Assembly (NCBI RefSeq): GCF_022539315.1
Contig: NC_066316.1
Coordinates: 5,719,501 to 5,783,500 of the forward strand
Reading direction: 5' to 3'
Source of the DNA: Serinus canaria
Lineage: Eukaryota; Chordata; Aves; Passeriformes; Fringillidae
Length of the DNA stretch: 64,000 nt
This document shows positions 44,591 to 57,130 of the stretch, piece after piece. Under the pieces are notes generated by a model. It was not told where the DNA came from and ran no database searches. It saw nothing but the letters and a program-made list of their open reading frames with translations. The translations under genes were made by a program, and so were the position numbers. Positions within the stretch are counted from its first letter, which is position 1; each line of letters begins with the position of its first letter.

Positions 44591-47500
44591 TTTTTGTCAT
44601 AGAAAGGAATTGATTGTTGGAACCATCAGTCTCAGGAGGAATCCATTGCAGACATCTAACAAAAAATGCTGGAGGACTCCCACCAAATATAGAGGGCACC
44701 AAGTAGAAAATCAGCTAAAATCTTGTAGAAACTAGATGATGATTAAAGAGTTTGGTATTTAACAGCAAGGAAAGTCCCTTTCCTTTCCCTTCCATGTAGA
44801 AGAGGGAAAATGATGTTATTTTCACCTGGTCAGACATGTGAAGCTGAAGGGTCAGACACTCTTGCAAGGACTGCCAAATTGTTTCTTTTCATATGACACA
44901 CACTTTTTGCTGGACATGGCTCTCCATCTATCATTTTCCTTCAACATTCTCCAAAATCTCTGCTAAAAATGGATGAGGGAAGCACAGTGATCATTTCCCT
45001 CACAAAGATGATGAATGATTCTACATTTAAGATCCTGAATAAAACTCCCAATTTGACTTGTTTTCCTGTCTGGATTTGCCAAATGCCTAAAGAACAACAT
45101 GAAGCTGCGTTATGCTCTGTGAGCTCTACAAAGAGATCTGAAAAAGAGCACCTGAAACAGCATTTATTTTCCCCCCACTTATGTTCCTTTGAGTGGGGAC
45201 AGCCTTTCCTTTCAAACAGCATCTTTCTACCCTCTGTGCATGATCCAGCTTAGACAACAAGGGTTACGCTGTGGATGCTGCATTGCTCCATGTCCTCTCT
45301 AGTCCTTGTCTTGGATCTATTCCAGTAGCAAGCATTAGAAAATCTTTCAGCCTTGAACATGTTTCTGAGAGAGCAGGATTTGAAAGGAAGGAGGACTAAA
45401 AATTTTGCTTTGTGCTCTGGAAATTCTGAAATTTCCAAATGTCTTGGATGTTGTAAGCTCTTGGAATTTAATTGGAAAAACACCCTTGATAGTAACAGAT
45501 TTTTTTAATATTACCTAGTGCTCATTTTCTAATAATTTCTTAAATTGGTTGATAGTTGTATTCATACAATGCACGTAAAGAAAGGTGATTCCAAATGTTC
45601 CTAGTATTTTTTCTGTATCCCAAACTTTCTTGTTTATAAAAACATGAATAAAATATTTTTGGTTTTTTTGAAAGGTTTTAATCCAGGTTTAAGTTCTGTT
45701 ATTTAGGCTTTGTGCTGTATTAGCAGCCTTGCATAAGCACTACAGGTCCATACAAATTTGATAACTATAACAATTTAGCACATTGTTTGCAGCCATGCAT
45801 CATCTGTTGCTTTCAGACTTGCCTCAGCTGATGGGGCACAAGGCAGGAAGAAGCATTCAGAAAGGAAAGAGCTGTGGATCAGCCATCCTAAGTCTTGTCT
45901 GTGCATGGAGATACTTAGCAAGAGGTATCCCTGAATCCTTCCTTACACACAGATGTCTTGGTTCAGGATAAGGCAAAGAAGCAAATGCTCAGTTTCAATT
46001 TGAGCCAAGTTCAGAGGAGCCTTGCCTACAAAACAGATATCCTAATTTAGGTAATATAGCTGCTGCAAATTAAATGTATTCGCTACCTCAAACTGAATTA
46101 ATTTTCAAGTGTAGACAAGCTTTAAGCACTTGGAGGCTGACTTTTAATTAGTGAAGCTCTGACAGCACCACCACAGAGCTGGTTTATCTTAATGACAGAA
46201 GATAAACTTCATTAAGTTTTCCAAGCAACATAAGAAAATGCAAATAAGACAGAACCCCTTAAAGGGCTTGTGACTCCTTCTGTCATTTTATTACTGTTGT
46301 GATTTTCAGTCATAATCCCATCAGCTTCCCCTCATTATTGTCTGTGTCAGCTGTGTTCCCAGCTTGGCACTGTACCCAGATATTTGGTATGGCAGTGCTT
46401 CTCTGTGAGAATGGCTGGTTTGGGGAATGATGTACAGCCACAGCCCCAAGCATTTCTATATGGTTTTGCTCCATGTCCATGTGAGATGGCACAGGCAGAG
46501 TCTGGCTTTCCTGCTTTCTGAGACACAGACCATGCTGTGCAACCACACCCCAAGAAGCAGAGGGGCTGCAGCTGGTGAGACCCCATCCTTCAGAAAACGT
46601 ATTTCCCAAAGATATTACCTTGGAGGGTTTGTGTTACATTAACATACCACTCTCCCTCTTCTAGGAATACGAGCAAAATTAGGTTGTTTTTGCTTGCAAA
46701 TGGCAATGTGCTCTCAGAGGCCTCTGCTTTTTGTGTTTATCAGTAAGCAGGAGCTGTTTTATTCCACAGCCCAAAAACTGGAGTAGCTGCAGTGACCCAG
46801 GGAAGGATGAGGTTGCAAAGCACTCACAGCTGTAGCAAAAGCAGGGCATCACCCCAGCCTGGAGATTAAATGCTGCAAGCAACTTCCTGCAGCTCAGAGA
46901 CAGCTTTTATTTTCAATTCCTTGTCTGGATCTGGATGGTGACTTAATTCTCTTCTGCTCACAGAAAGCAGGGTTTGGGTGCAAGAAAACAAGAGAAAAAA
47001 AGAAAAAAAAAACCCCAAGATCCCATCAAGAAATACAGTGGCAAATACATTTTGATTCAATGGGAAGCAGCAGATTCTTACTGACATTCCCCCACCTTCC
47101 CTGTACTCTCAGGACTGCTGTAAAAGCCGACATCAAACTTCTGGACTTGGTCCAGGTCCAAGTAAAACTGGAGCCAAAAGAAAAATCTATTTTGGGGAGT
47201 GAGAAGAAGAATATGGAGAGAATATAAAGTCAGTTTGTTACTAGAAAAAGAAAAGGGGGAGGAGAGTAGAACAGAATAATGTGTTTGTTTAACAATGATT
47301 TTATTACAAATGTGATGTACAGCGACAGTATGTTAAATTTCCTAGTCAACAGGGATCTATACAAAACAATTTGTGGCAAAAGGAAACAGATGCAGTTCTG
47401 TCTGCAGCTTCACACATCTGCTCTGCAAGCCACTACTCTGCCTATAATTCTCTAGGAGGGATGCAATAAAAATGATATAAAATTTTATTGTGTTAGTGGC

Positions 47501-50500
47501 ACTAGTCATTACTGTGAGAAGCCAGAAAACTTACCCAGGGCTGAACTTTTCCCATCTTTCAGTGCAGGGTAAATGACAAGACTGTTGCTGGTACCAACAA
47601 TATTAGTGTGAGACAGAAAAAAAATCCTTTTAAAGCATTGATCATGCTGGGTGGATGGGAGGGACAAAACTAGAGTGGCAAAGCTTAGTAGTAGAGTAAT
47701 AGGGAAAGATGCATTGGGAAGCATGGAAATGAAATGTTGAACTGGTGTTAAAATAAAATTGTACAAGAAAAAAAAATATTTGCCCTTGCTCTACTGTTTG
47801 ATGCCATCAATTATAATTTGCCATCTTATATTCTGCATTTCAATGGCTGTAGTTGAGGCTTCTCAGCTTCCCAGGAGAAAAATCCTGGGTGAAGGGATTT
47901 TCCAGAGAATGTGAATGCGACACTGGGAGGCCTTCAGGAAACGGCTGCCACCTCCCCTCTTGAGGCCTCATGGTGCCTTGCACTCTCCAGAGCCTTCACA
48001 CCCATTTGGGTCATATTGTCACATGCTACAGCAGCAGGGTTTTGATTTTTGTGTGCTGTGGCTTTTTCTAGATTTCAGTAATTAAGAGTCCCAGGGATGG
48101 CCCCAGGTTAACTGAGTTGTTTGGTGCAGCAGTTTGGAGTGACCGCTGTTATTCCCTCTCCCTGCTTTCCCTGGGTGCTCATGGCACTGAGGTGCTCAGT
48201 AAAAACTTCTCACACAGTCTAAGCACAGGCTTTAACCATATCTTTGAACATGTTATTTTTATCTGCCAAACAGGAAGTTCAAAGTACTGACAGAATCTCA
48301 CCTCAGTGAGGGCACAGCAGGGAGAGCAACACGTTCATCTTTCTGTCACGGATCTTTCAAGAATTGGAAATAAATACTAGGCTATGAAGCTGTTGCAGAA
48401 TAAAATGTTATTTAGACACTGGAAGACTCTTGCCAGGTAAAACAATGGGCAGGATTCTTTTTCCTCTAACAACAAAATATTACCCTTCATCCCTTAAGTC
48501 ATGTTAAAGCCATGTGAATATGTATTTGGGACAGACAAATTAGCTTACTTTATGTTTAAGGTAATTTAGTTTATTGGATTATGATAAAAATAATCAGATG
48601 CTAGAAATCCTAAAAATTTAGAATTTATTTTACTGTGGAAGATAATAAAATAAATAATAATATTGACAATAAATTCACATAAAACATAACAAAACTTAAA
48701 TCTGGAACTAAAGTTCAGAGAAACTCTTCAAATTATAATGTCCAAATACAACCCTTCGGGTCTTTAAGCTGAAGTGAGGTAATTTAAACTTTTTCACATA
48801 AAAATTAATTTCTATTTGCAGAGCCAAACTGAAACACTTTATGCTGGCTTCTGTTGCTGAATCCTTGCAGTGACCTGTAGGAAATTTCTCTGCAAGCTGA
48901 GGGGTTTTGTCAGAGAGTTGCATGTTATCACCATAACGATGTTAATATTTTGACTCTGTCTCGCAAACCAAATATTGCAATACCAGATTACTTATCCGAG
49001 GCAAAATATTTTGATCTCACTTCCTAAATGAAATCCAAACATTTTTGAAAGAGCAGAGCTTTTCATTCCAAGAATTTCTTTTCCATCATAAGTGTATTTC
49101 AGTGGAACAGTCCTGTGCCATTACAACTTCCAGCTACAATTTCAAAAAGCACAATTTTTGAGAATCTCACTTGCCAGATAACACCATACTTTTCTGTGTG
49201 TTTTTTCTGAATAAACAAACCATAATTTAGAGCTGTAGTGAAGAAAACAAACTTTTCAACACTGGTCTTATGCTGGCTGGTTAGAAAATGTTTCAGGAAA
49301 CTTTTTGCCAGGTAAATCCATTATTGATTATTTTAGAATAAAATGAACCAAGCTGATAACTAGGCAAATAAAATGGGTCAATATTTAAGAGCAGTTTTAT
49401 GAGTTCTATGTAGGAAAAGCCAATAGCAATGAGACTGTGGTGACAAATATGCTTAAACAAATGTGGTGTTTCTGATGATGTTTGTGACCAATTCCCTTTT
49501 CTCCTCGGCAAACTGAACAATAAAAGTAGGAACAACTGCTGGCAAGGCCCCTGGAAAGTAGTTTTCTTGACCTGAAGAAACTCAGAACTTACCTGAGAAT
49601 GATGGAGTAAGGGGCCAAATTCCTTACTGCTTAGGGTTTTGAGGCATAAACTAACAAAAAAGGGCCATTTGAATTTGTAAACTTTGCATTTCAGCTCAAC
49701 ATTCCAGACATCTCATGTGTCAGAAACATGGTGACCTGAAACTGGAACTTGGCCTATGCTGACAAAAGATCTGTTTGCTAATCACTGAGGATGATCCAAC
49801 TGGAGCATTTGGATGCCCTCAGCACACCAGGGTGCACAATCTATTCAGAAATCTGGAACAGATTTCTGGAAGGCTACAGATTCAGATGGACACAACAGGC
49901 ATAAATTTCTGGGAGCATAAACTTCTGCAACCCTACCTAGTGAGAATAACTGAGTCCAGAGATTATTATGAGGTGATGAGTTGATGTTTTTACTTTGTGC
50001 TAAAAATTAAGCTGGAAAATTGAGTTAATAATTCTGAACTTTTTTTTTTTTCCCCTTCAGCTCCCTTTCATTCATTCCTGGCTGAGCAAATGAGCAAATG
50101 AAAGGGGCATCTTGCAGAAATACAGTTAGCACAAAGCAATGTAATGAACAAGCTTGTTTTGGAAACCATGAAGTGCTATCATCCATAAGAATAATTCTGA
50201 ATAAACTCTCTGATAGCCTCAAGCCCAGCCTGTTCTTTGTGGACCTGCAGGTAATTGCCACGGTGAAGAACATGCATAGATTAAATTACAGGTATGATTT
50301 AAATTTTTTTTACTTAGTTAAATGCATTAAATTCCATGCTTGCTTCACTTAATGTCAGCATAAGACTCCAGGCATCCTTGTAATGTAATAACCATTGGTG
50401 TCATACACCCAGCTGCTGTTCTGTGGCAGGTGACAGCACAGCTTTGCATTAATGTGAGGCTATTATTAATAACACTAATCTATTCACTTGTAGAGATAGT

Positions 50501-53500
50501 GCATATTGCAAAAAGGCTATTATTTTTAATAGTTCAGTCTGACTGTTTTCTATACTTCATTGAATAATGCCACATATGGAAACAGCCAGCCATGGGTGTG
50601 TCACCTCTAAAAACAAACACCTTGCATGACTGTATTAAGTTCAGACCTTGTTTTTCTTTGCTTGGGTTCTGAGCCATGGCTGCTACCACAAGACAGATTA
50701 ATAACCATAGGATTAGCAGAAAATACATCCTCTGTGTGTTGTGCTGCAAAGGGTATGGCTGATCTTTAGGAGATGACAAAATAAACTCATTTATGCTTCA
50801 AGAGAAGCAAAACAGCCTCACAGACCAGCAGAAGTTTCCTTCCTATTTCACAGAACCATTCTGCAATCAGCACCTTAAATTGTATTATCTATAGCATAAG
50901 GTCATAATGCAGCAGCCTGCTGGATTATGTGAACTGCAAATCACTGCCCTGGTAAAGAGGTTTGCAAAAAGACACCACAGAAGTCACCCCAGCTGAGACA
51001 AGCATGGGAGAAAGCTATGCTTTTAAATACAGAGCAGCTCATATCACAAGCCAGCTGGCTGAGAATAAATAGTTTACAGTTCTAAATCAGTGGTAATTTC
51101 TAGGTGTTATTTCTGCTTGTATTATGCAGTCACTATGAGGCAGAAAGCACTAATTCTCAGAGTATTTATACATTAATGTTTTACACAAAATATACTGCAG
51201 ACAAGAAGAGGAGTTTTCAAAAGCAGCAGGCTGATCTAAGCTACCTCTCAATCACCAGCCTCTTCAGGAGGTTTTGAAAAGTCTCAGCCAAAGGGTTTGG
51301 TTTTGTTTTGCTCCAGGTGCAGGCAGGAGCAGGGACCTGCTGGGATGTGCAGAAGGTGTCTCCTGGAAATTTTATTGGAGTGAGTATCAGAGGTGGCCAA
51401 GGGGGCTGCCTGGTTTTGGAAGCAGGGTGTCATGTCCTGCCCTGCCAAGGGCTGCAGTTTCTGGTCACTTTGTGTGACCTAGAGGCAGCCCCAGGCTTTC
51501 CCTCCCTGTGGCTGACCCATCTGTCTGTAGAATTGGTTCCCAGTCAGTACAGTCATGCCCCTTTGTGGTTATTGGTGTCCACTAGGATGGACATGGAGGC
51601 AAACAGAGAGACTGGGGGGCATTTTGCATAGCACAGTGGAGAAGGACACACAAGCAGCAGGTGCTTCTGGAGGTGTATGGTTTACAGACAGGACATTTTG
51701 TTTGTCCAAACAATTTGCCAAATGCTTCTTATAAATCCCCTATCTAAAACAGTAAGATCTGTCAAGGTTCCCTGGGGTTTATAATAGCCTAAGAACCATA
51801 ATAATGTCTGTATTAGCATGGGGTGATCAATAGAGTTTTCTTGAATTTGTAGATAAAAATGAACAGCAAAGGAAAGGAAACCCTTCATATTTACACTGTG
51901 GGAGCTCTTGTATTAATTGGCAAATAATCAGGTACAGCTGCTAATAATCAGGCAGCTCTTAAAACTGACACACAGAGTACTGCCAATGCAGCCTGAAGAG
52001 CTAGCAAATATGTAAATATTATCTAAAATTCAGGTTGCTGGATGAAAGTCTTGTTTTCTTCTAAGCTTACAGATCACTGGTCCTGGGTTCTGCTGATGTC
52101 AAGATGAGACACTCTGGGATTCCCTCATGTCATCTCTTCCCCTACTTGCAGCTCACTGAAAAGTATCTGTCAAAATGCACTTTATTTCCCCCTGTGTCCT
52201 CTATCTTGATCACACCAATCTCCAGAGCACTCAGTTTTTCCTAATGGGACATTCTGCAGATTCTTTGTGGGATCTTCTTTTATTTTTTTTATGGTTGTCC
52301 TCTGGAGAAATTATGCACCTCATCTTGCCAGAGCTACCCCAGTGTCACACAACAGCAGGCAAGTTCAAACTAGAATATCAACTCAAGAAAGCAAGTTGTG
52401 TAGCAACAAAGGACTGAGCTCTTAAAAACAACCTTGGAAGCACTTACAGGCACAGCAAAAAAATCCCTAAACATTTAGGAAACCTGCAGTGACTCTAATA
52501 ACACCCTCTTGTTCTAGCTGTCACTTAGGGTTTTTCTATCAGCTATCAGTCAAGGGGCCAATTCAGCCAAATTCTCCCTCCATGGGGTTGGATTTCTGAG
52601 TAGGTTGTCATCCTGGTGTTTCCATTAACTTTAATATGCAAGAGCTTTCTTGTTGCTATTGAATGCAAACAAAGCTTGGATGATGTCTGCTTCTCTGCCC
52701 ACTCAGGGTCTCCTGCTCCCCCACAGCCTTGGCATGGGTGTTGCATGTTCACATAAGCAAATGAGATATCTCTAACATGAAGCATGACAGCTCTGGTTTG
52801 TGAATAAGGTTGCTGAAGGGCTGAGCTTTTCCTGTTCTCTTTAGAAGGTGAGCTGAACTGCATTTAGAAGCCTTTTTGTGATGTTTTATTAATCCCATGA
52901 GCCTGCTTGCACAACATTTAAGTCCTTTGGCTTCATGACACTTTTACAGTGACCATGCAAGTGGCCATGTTGCTACACACTAGTCATTTCAGGGTTTGTT
53001 CTACCAAACAGATATACCCCAAGGTTTGTGTTACATTGCTTTAAGAATGGCTTTTGGGACACATAAAACACCTTTTCTTGCAACCAGTCACAGCTGTGAC
53101 AGCTTTCATGTGTGCCTTTACAAAGCTAATCAGCAGCTGCATTTGTTTCTTCTCTCCAAAACACCCTTCTCCATCTTGGCCTAGGTGTTCCTTGTATTAA
53201 TATTCATAAATTTGGTATTAATTAAGTGTGAGATGTGGTCTCTTCTATTATCTGAGGTTCTTTCTTCTCTTTTTGTCTGCAGCAGGCTGATTTTATGATC
53301 TTCCCCCCCCAAAGAAGTGAGAGGATAAATGAGTAAATACAGACACTTGTGTAAAAGCCGGTGCCATGTGTTGCCTGGTGACTAATAGCTGTCAGATCTA
53401 AATTAGCCAACCTGCTCTGGAGCCAGGTGATTAACAAATAGGGACCTCAGGGACAGGGAAAAGCACAAAGGGGAGGAGATTAACAAGAGGGAGCAAGGGT

Positions 53501-56500
53501 CAAACACTTAGGGAGGTGTAGGTTGAAGTCCCTGCACTAATAATTGTTTTTATTTATTGCTATGCTGATGAGAGAGTGTTTTACCTTTCTGGTTTTTGTA
53601 AATGCCCTTGTTTTCTCCCTGGCCCGGCCCTATGGTTTGCTTTTTCTGATAGAAATGCAAAGGGTTTGGATAGGGGTTTTATAATTTTATTCCAAATGTG
53701 TTCTTTTCTTGAGTAGGCCTTGCTCTGTTTTGTGCCCTTGAAAGGCACAAGCACAATAAAGTGTATGCAGAGTGAAATCAAGAAGGTCTTGCAGAACATC
53801 ACACTGATGATCCTTATCAGTTATGGTGGTTGTTATTTTATGGTTTGGTTTTTAGTTTTGGGTTTTTTTACAAGCGCATCAGAGCAAATAGGTACTGGAC
53901 AAATCCTTACAGCTTGAAAAATTTGCTTGGAAGCATCTTCTGCTTTTTCCAGAACTGGTATGTATGAATGATTCCACTTTTCAATATACTGAGTGTGAAA
54001 CTTTCTCTTTGAAATATGCAGTAGCTTCTTATGTGTCTACACAGTGATTCTACATAATTTATTTCTTTTTTTTTTTTTTTTCAATTTTCAAATAGGAAAA
54101 AAAGGAAAGTGATTGGAATAAAAAATAAATATGTGGAAAATAATGGAAAGCTAGAGACAATGGGAATAGAGTGTAAGACATTTATTGAAAACTTTGAAGA
54201 GAGGAGCATGTGTGGGAAGCTGTCCTAAATTTGTGGTTACACTTTAAATTCTGCCTCAACAGTACCTAAACTTCTCAGAACTAATGAGTTGGTTTTGCCT
54301 AGATTGTATTTTAAGCTTGCAGATTTTATGTTTATTTATTGGTTTTAAGGAACGCTATGCTAAAGAAATAGGAAGTACCAAAAATAGGGCACAAATCCAC
54401 TCTGGGGTACTGCTGATGATCTCATTTACAGGAAAGCCCAGCACTGGGTAATTTTGGATATACCCTGTGTGAATCTCTCTATTTACTTACTGTGTAGTCA
54501 GCATTAAAAATAACATTTCACCATATGTGAAGAACAAGAAGTGATCAATACAAAGTCAGGCTACCTGCCAAGGAGGTATTTTTAAAAACTTGTTGTTGTT
54601 TGTTTGGGTTTTTTTTTCCCAAATATTAAAAACATGAAAGAATAATACTATTAGGAACTTTATTCTCTGTTTGAAAAAGAAAAAATGAATCCTTAAATAT
54701 GACTTTTGTGCTATTCTGTAATTCACTAGGGTGTCAATCCTGACAGCTTTGGAGCTTTTTGATACTTCTGAAGATGTACATCAAGAGCTGTCATGCCTTT
54801 TCTGAAAGTAAGAATAGTTACCCTGCTTTCTTTTGGAGTAAAGGGAGAACCAGTAAGCTTTACTTTCCTTAAATCCATGGTTTGTGGGTATCCAAGTTTT
54901 CCTATATGAAAAAGTGCTTTAATCAATCAAAAGATTAGCTTTGATGTCCCCCTGAAGCAAATAGACCTTTTTACCTCCTTCAACTGCAAGAGCAGTTTTG
55001 GAAGTATCTTAATATTGCTATGATGAAATATACTGCAATTGAAGTAGAACCATTTGGGCTGAGAATGAAAGAGCTTTTTTCATTAACTTAATATATTTTT
55101 ACTTGCTGTAAGTTTGTGCTGTGGTAAGATATAGACAATGCTATGAAGGGATGAGGAGCCTGGTACATTTAAGATCATCATGATTCATCTCTCTCAAGAG
55201 AGAGCTCAGAAATAGAAAGCTTACTGAAGACAGTTAATTCTAGTCCTGTCAGAGGATCTTGGGACAGCAGTATTGAATATTAAAGCAGCAGATATGAAAT
55301 AAACTCAAAACTTCATTGGGAGCAACTGAAATAGATGAGTTTGCCCATTATATTTTCCTATCAGATATTAGAACAAGTTCCCTGTTGGAATGTGTGTGTC
55401 TGTTGGTTAGCCCCCATCCTCCTTGGTATTTTTTGGTGTCCTCAATTTCTGGGACTTCAGTAAGCTGTGCTTTATTTTTCTGGTGGGAAAATGCGTAAAT
55501 TATAGCAATTTGCATAAATTGTACATAATACTTCACTCTGTCTCTTTTGTAAATGTAAAAGCAAAGCTATTGTGTCTATTCATGGACAGTTTGGCTGTTT
55601 CATTCTGTCCCTTATGCCTGCAAGGGAAAACTTGAATTATAACGCTGGAGATGTTCTCTGGATGATACTGTGGGACAGTTACATTTTACCTTAAATTTTA
55701 AGCCTCCTTATCCTATTCTTGATACGCTTTTCCATCCAAAAGGGGTCTTGAAACACACTTTTCTGTGAATCTTTCCATTTATTCTGTCCTAAACTTGCTA
55801 CTCACAAATTGTATCTCCAATAAAGTTTTGAATCATCATAAGAGAAAGATACTAATTGAATTTTTCTTATACCTGTCCATGAAAATCTCAGTATAAATCC
55901 CCCTGAGAGGCAAGGGGCAGGGGAGAAGAAAGTCATGTCTCTTTTGCTGCAAGTTCTGGCTCTGAGAGCAAGCAGACAAGGTTAGTTACCATCCTAGAGG
56001 TTGTCCTTGCACATGTCCTTCTCCTATGTCAAAGGGATGTGAGTGCAGAGGGATGTGAGTGCATGAAGAGCTTGGGGAGAGCCTCAGGTGTCCCAGGGGA
56101 ACCTGAAGCTGGACATTGGGCTCACACTGGGTGGGAAGCAGAATGAAATGTGGAGCACTGGAATACTCATTCTAGGAATGAGGTGGTGAAGTAAGAACAA
56201 TGCTGCATGTCACATACTGAGAGGAAAACTCTTTGCATCTGCAGCTTCAGGATGGGACTGATGAAATGATGGTGATAAGGATGTAGTTTGTGGAGAGGAC
56301 CAAATATGAAGCAAGCTGAAATTAGGCTGCTGGTCAGCCACCTATGCCATATGAAATAAGTATACATGGTTTTATAAGAGCTTCTGAAAGATGTGCTGAA
56401 CTAAGAGATGTTCTTGATGGTATGAAAATGCCAATGCAATTTTCTTCCCTTTGCTTCTGCCTTCTTGTCTGAGTTCCACCTCATCGAACGCTTCCCTTTT

Positions 56501-56579
56501 TTCAATCATGTGAGAAGCACCATTTTCCTAGCACCTACCAGCATATAAGCCTCTCTCACTTTCCACCTGCTTCCTTAAA
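44591..56579. other. Long unique stretch, no gene seen
   Basis: AT-rich noncoding DNA. Small repeats noted: AATAATCAGG twice (51,923-51,932 and 51,943-51,952), a T16 run at 54,066-54,081, and a 16-bp duplication starting GGGATGTGAGTGCA at 56,034-56,065. No repeat family was recognised, and frames below about 110 codons lack domains. The hydrophobic frame at 53,720-53,917 is probably chance. Confidence 0.48.
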
Positions 56580-57130
56580 GATTAGTTTCATGTTATGATC
56601 CACCAAAGTAACCCACCTAACACCTTGCTGCAGAGATTGCAGGAGCAGTTTCACATAGCCGACAAAATCCCATCAAAGCCGGAAATTGTTTTCTTTATGT
56701 GAGTGGCAAGGCAATTACCGAGCTGAGTGACATGAGTGAAGGAGTGCATTTACACCAGAAGCTATTGCTACAGCATAAAACTACTGGCAGGAAAGCAGTG
56801 ACTGACATCCCTTGGCTTATTATTATGGGCCTTGTATAAATGGAATGGAAGCAATGACTGTTACTGCATTTCTAATCAACAAAGTGTTATGCCAGTAATT
56901 AAGTTTCGACTCACTCCCATCTCCCTTCTAGGCATTAATTGGAGGAAGATATGCAGATTGCTGGTTAATAATAGAATGTTTATAGTTCTATAATAATTTT
57001 CTTCATGTTTATCCATTTGTTTGATTGCTTGTGTGGCAAATATTTGATCCTGTATGTGTCTGTTTAGCCATCAGATTGTTTATAAACATCATTGTTTAAT
57101 GTGGTAGTGACATCTTAAAGCTCTGCAACT
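56580..57130. promoter_or_regulatory. Candidate conserved noncoding element
   Basis: A non-repetitive block with dense factor-like words: GGCATTAATTGGAGGAAGATATGC near 56,931 (TAAT with a POU-like ATATGC), CTAATCAACAAAG near 56,873, TTTGATTGCTTGTG near 57,020 and GTTTATAAACATCATTGTTTAATG near 57,079 (forkhead- and SOX-like). It keeps a few CpG (CATAGCCGAC, ATTACCGAGC). This is inference from texture. Confidence 0.35.

Noticed and set aside
49775..49984. 69-codon frame as a possible exon
   Set aside because: No recognised domain, no convincing splice sites on both sides, and no supporting neighbours.
53720..53917. Hydrophobic 65-codon frame resembling a membrane peptide
   Set aside because: T-rich DNA naturally gives Phe/Leu/Val runs. 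No family, no start context and no splice partner.
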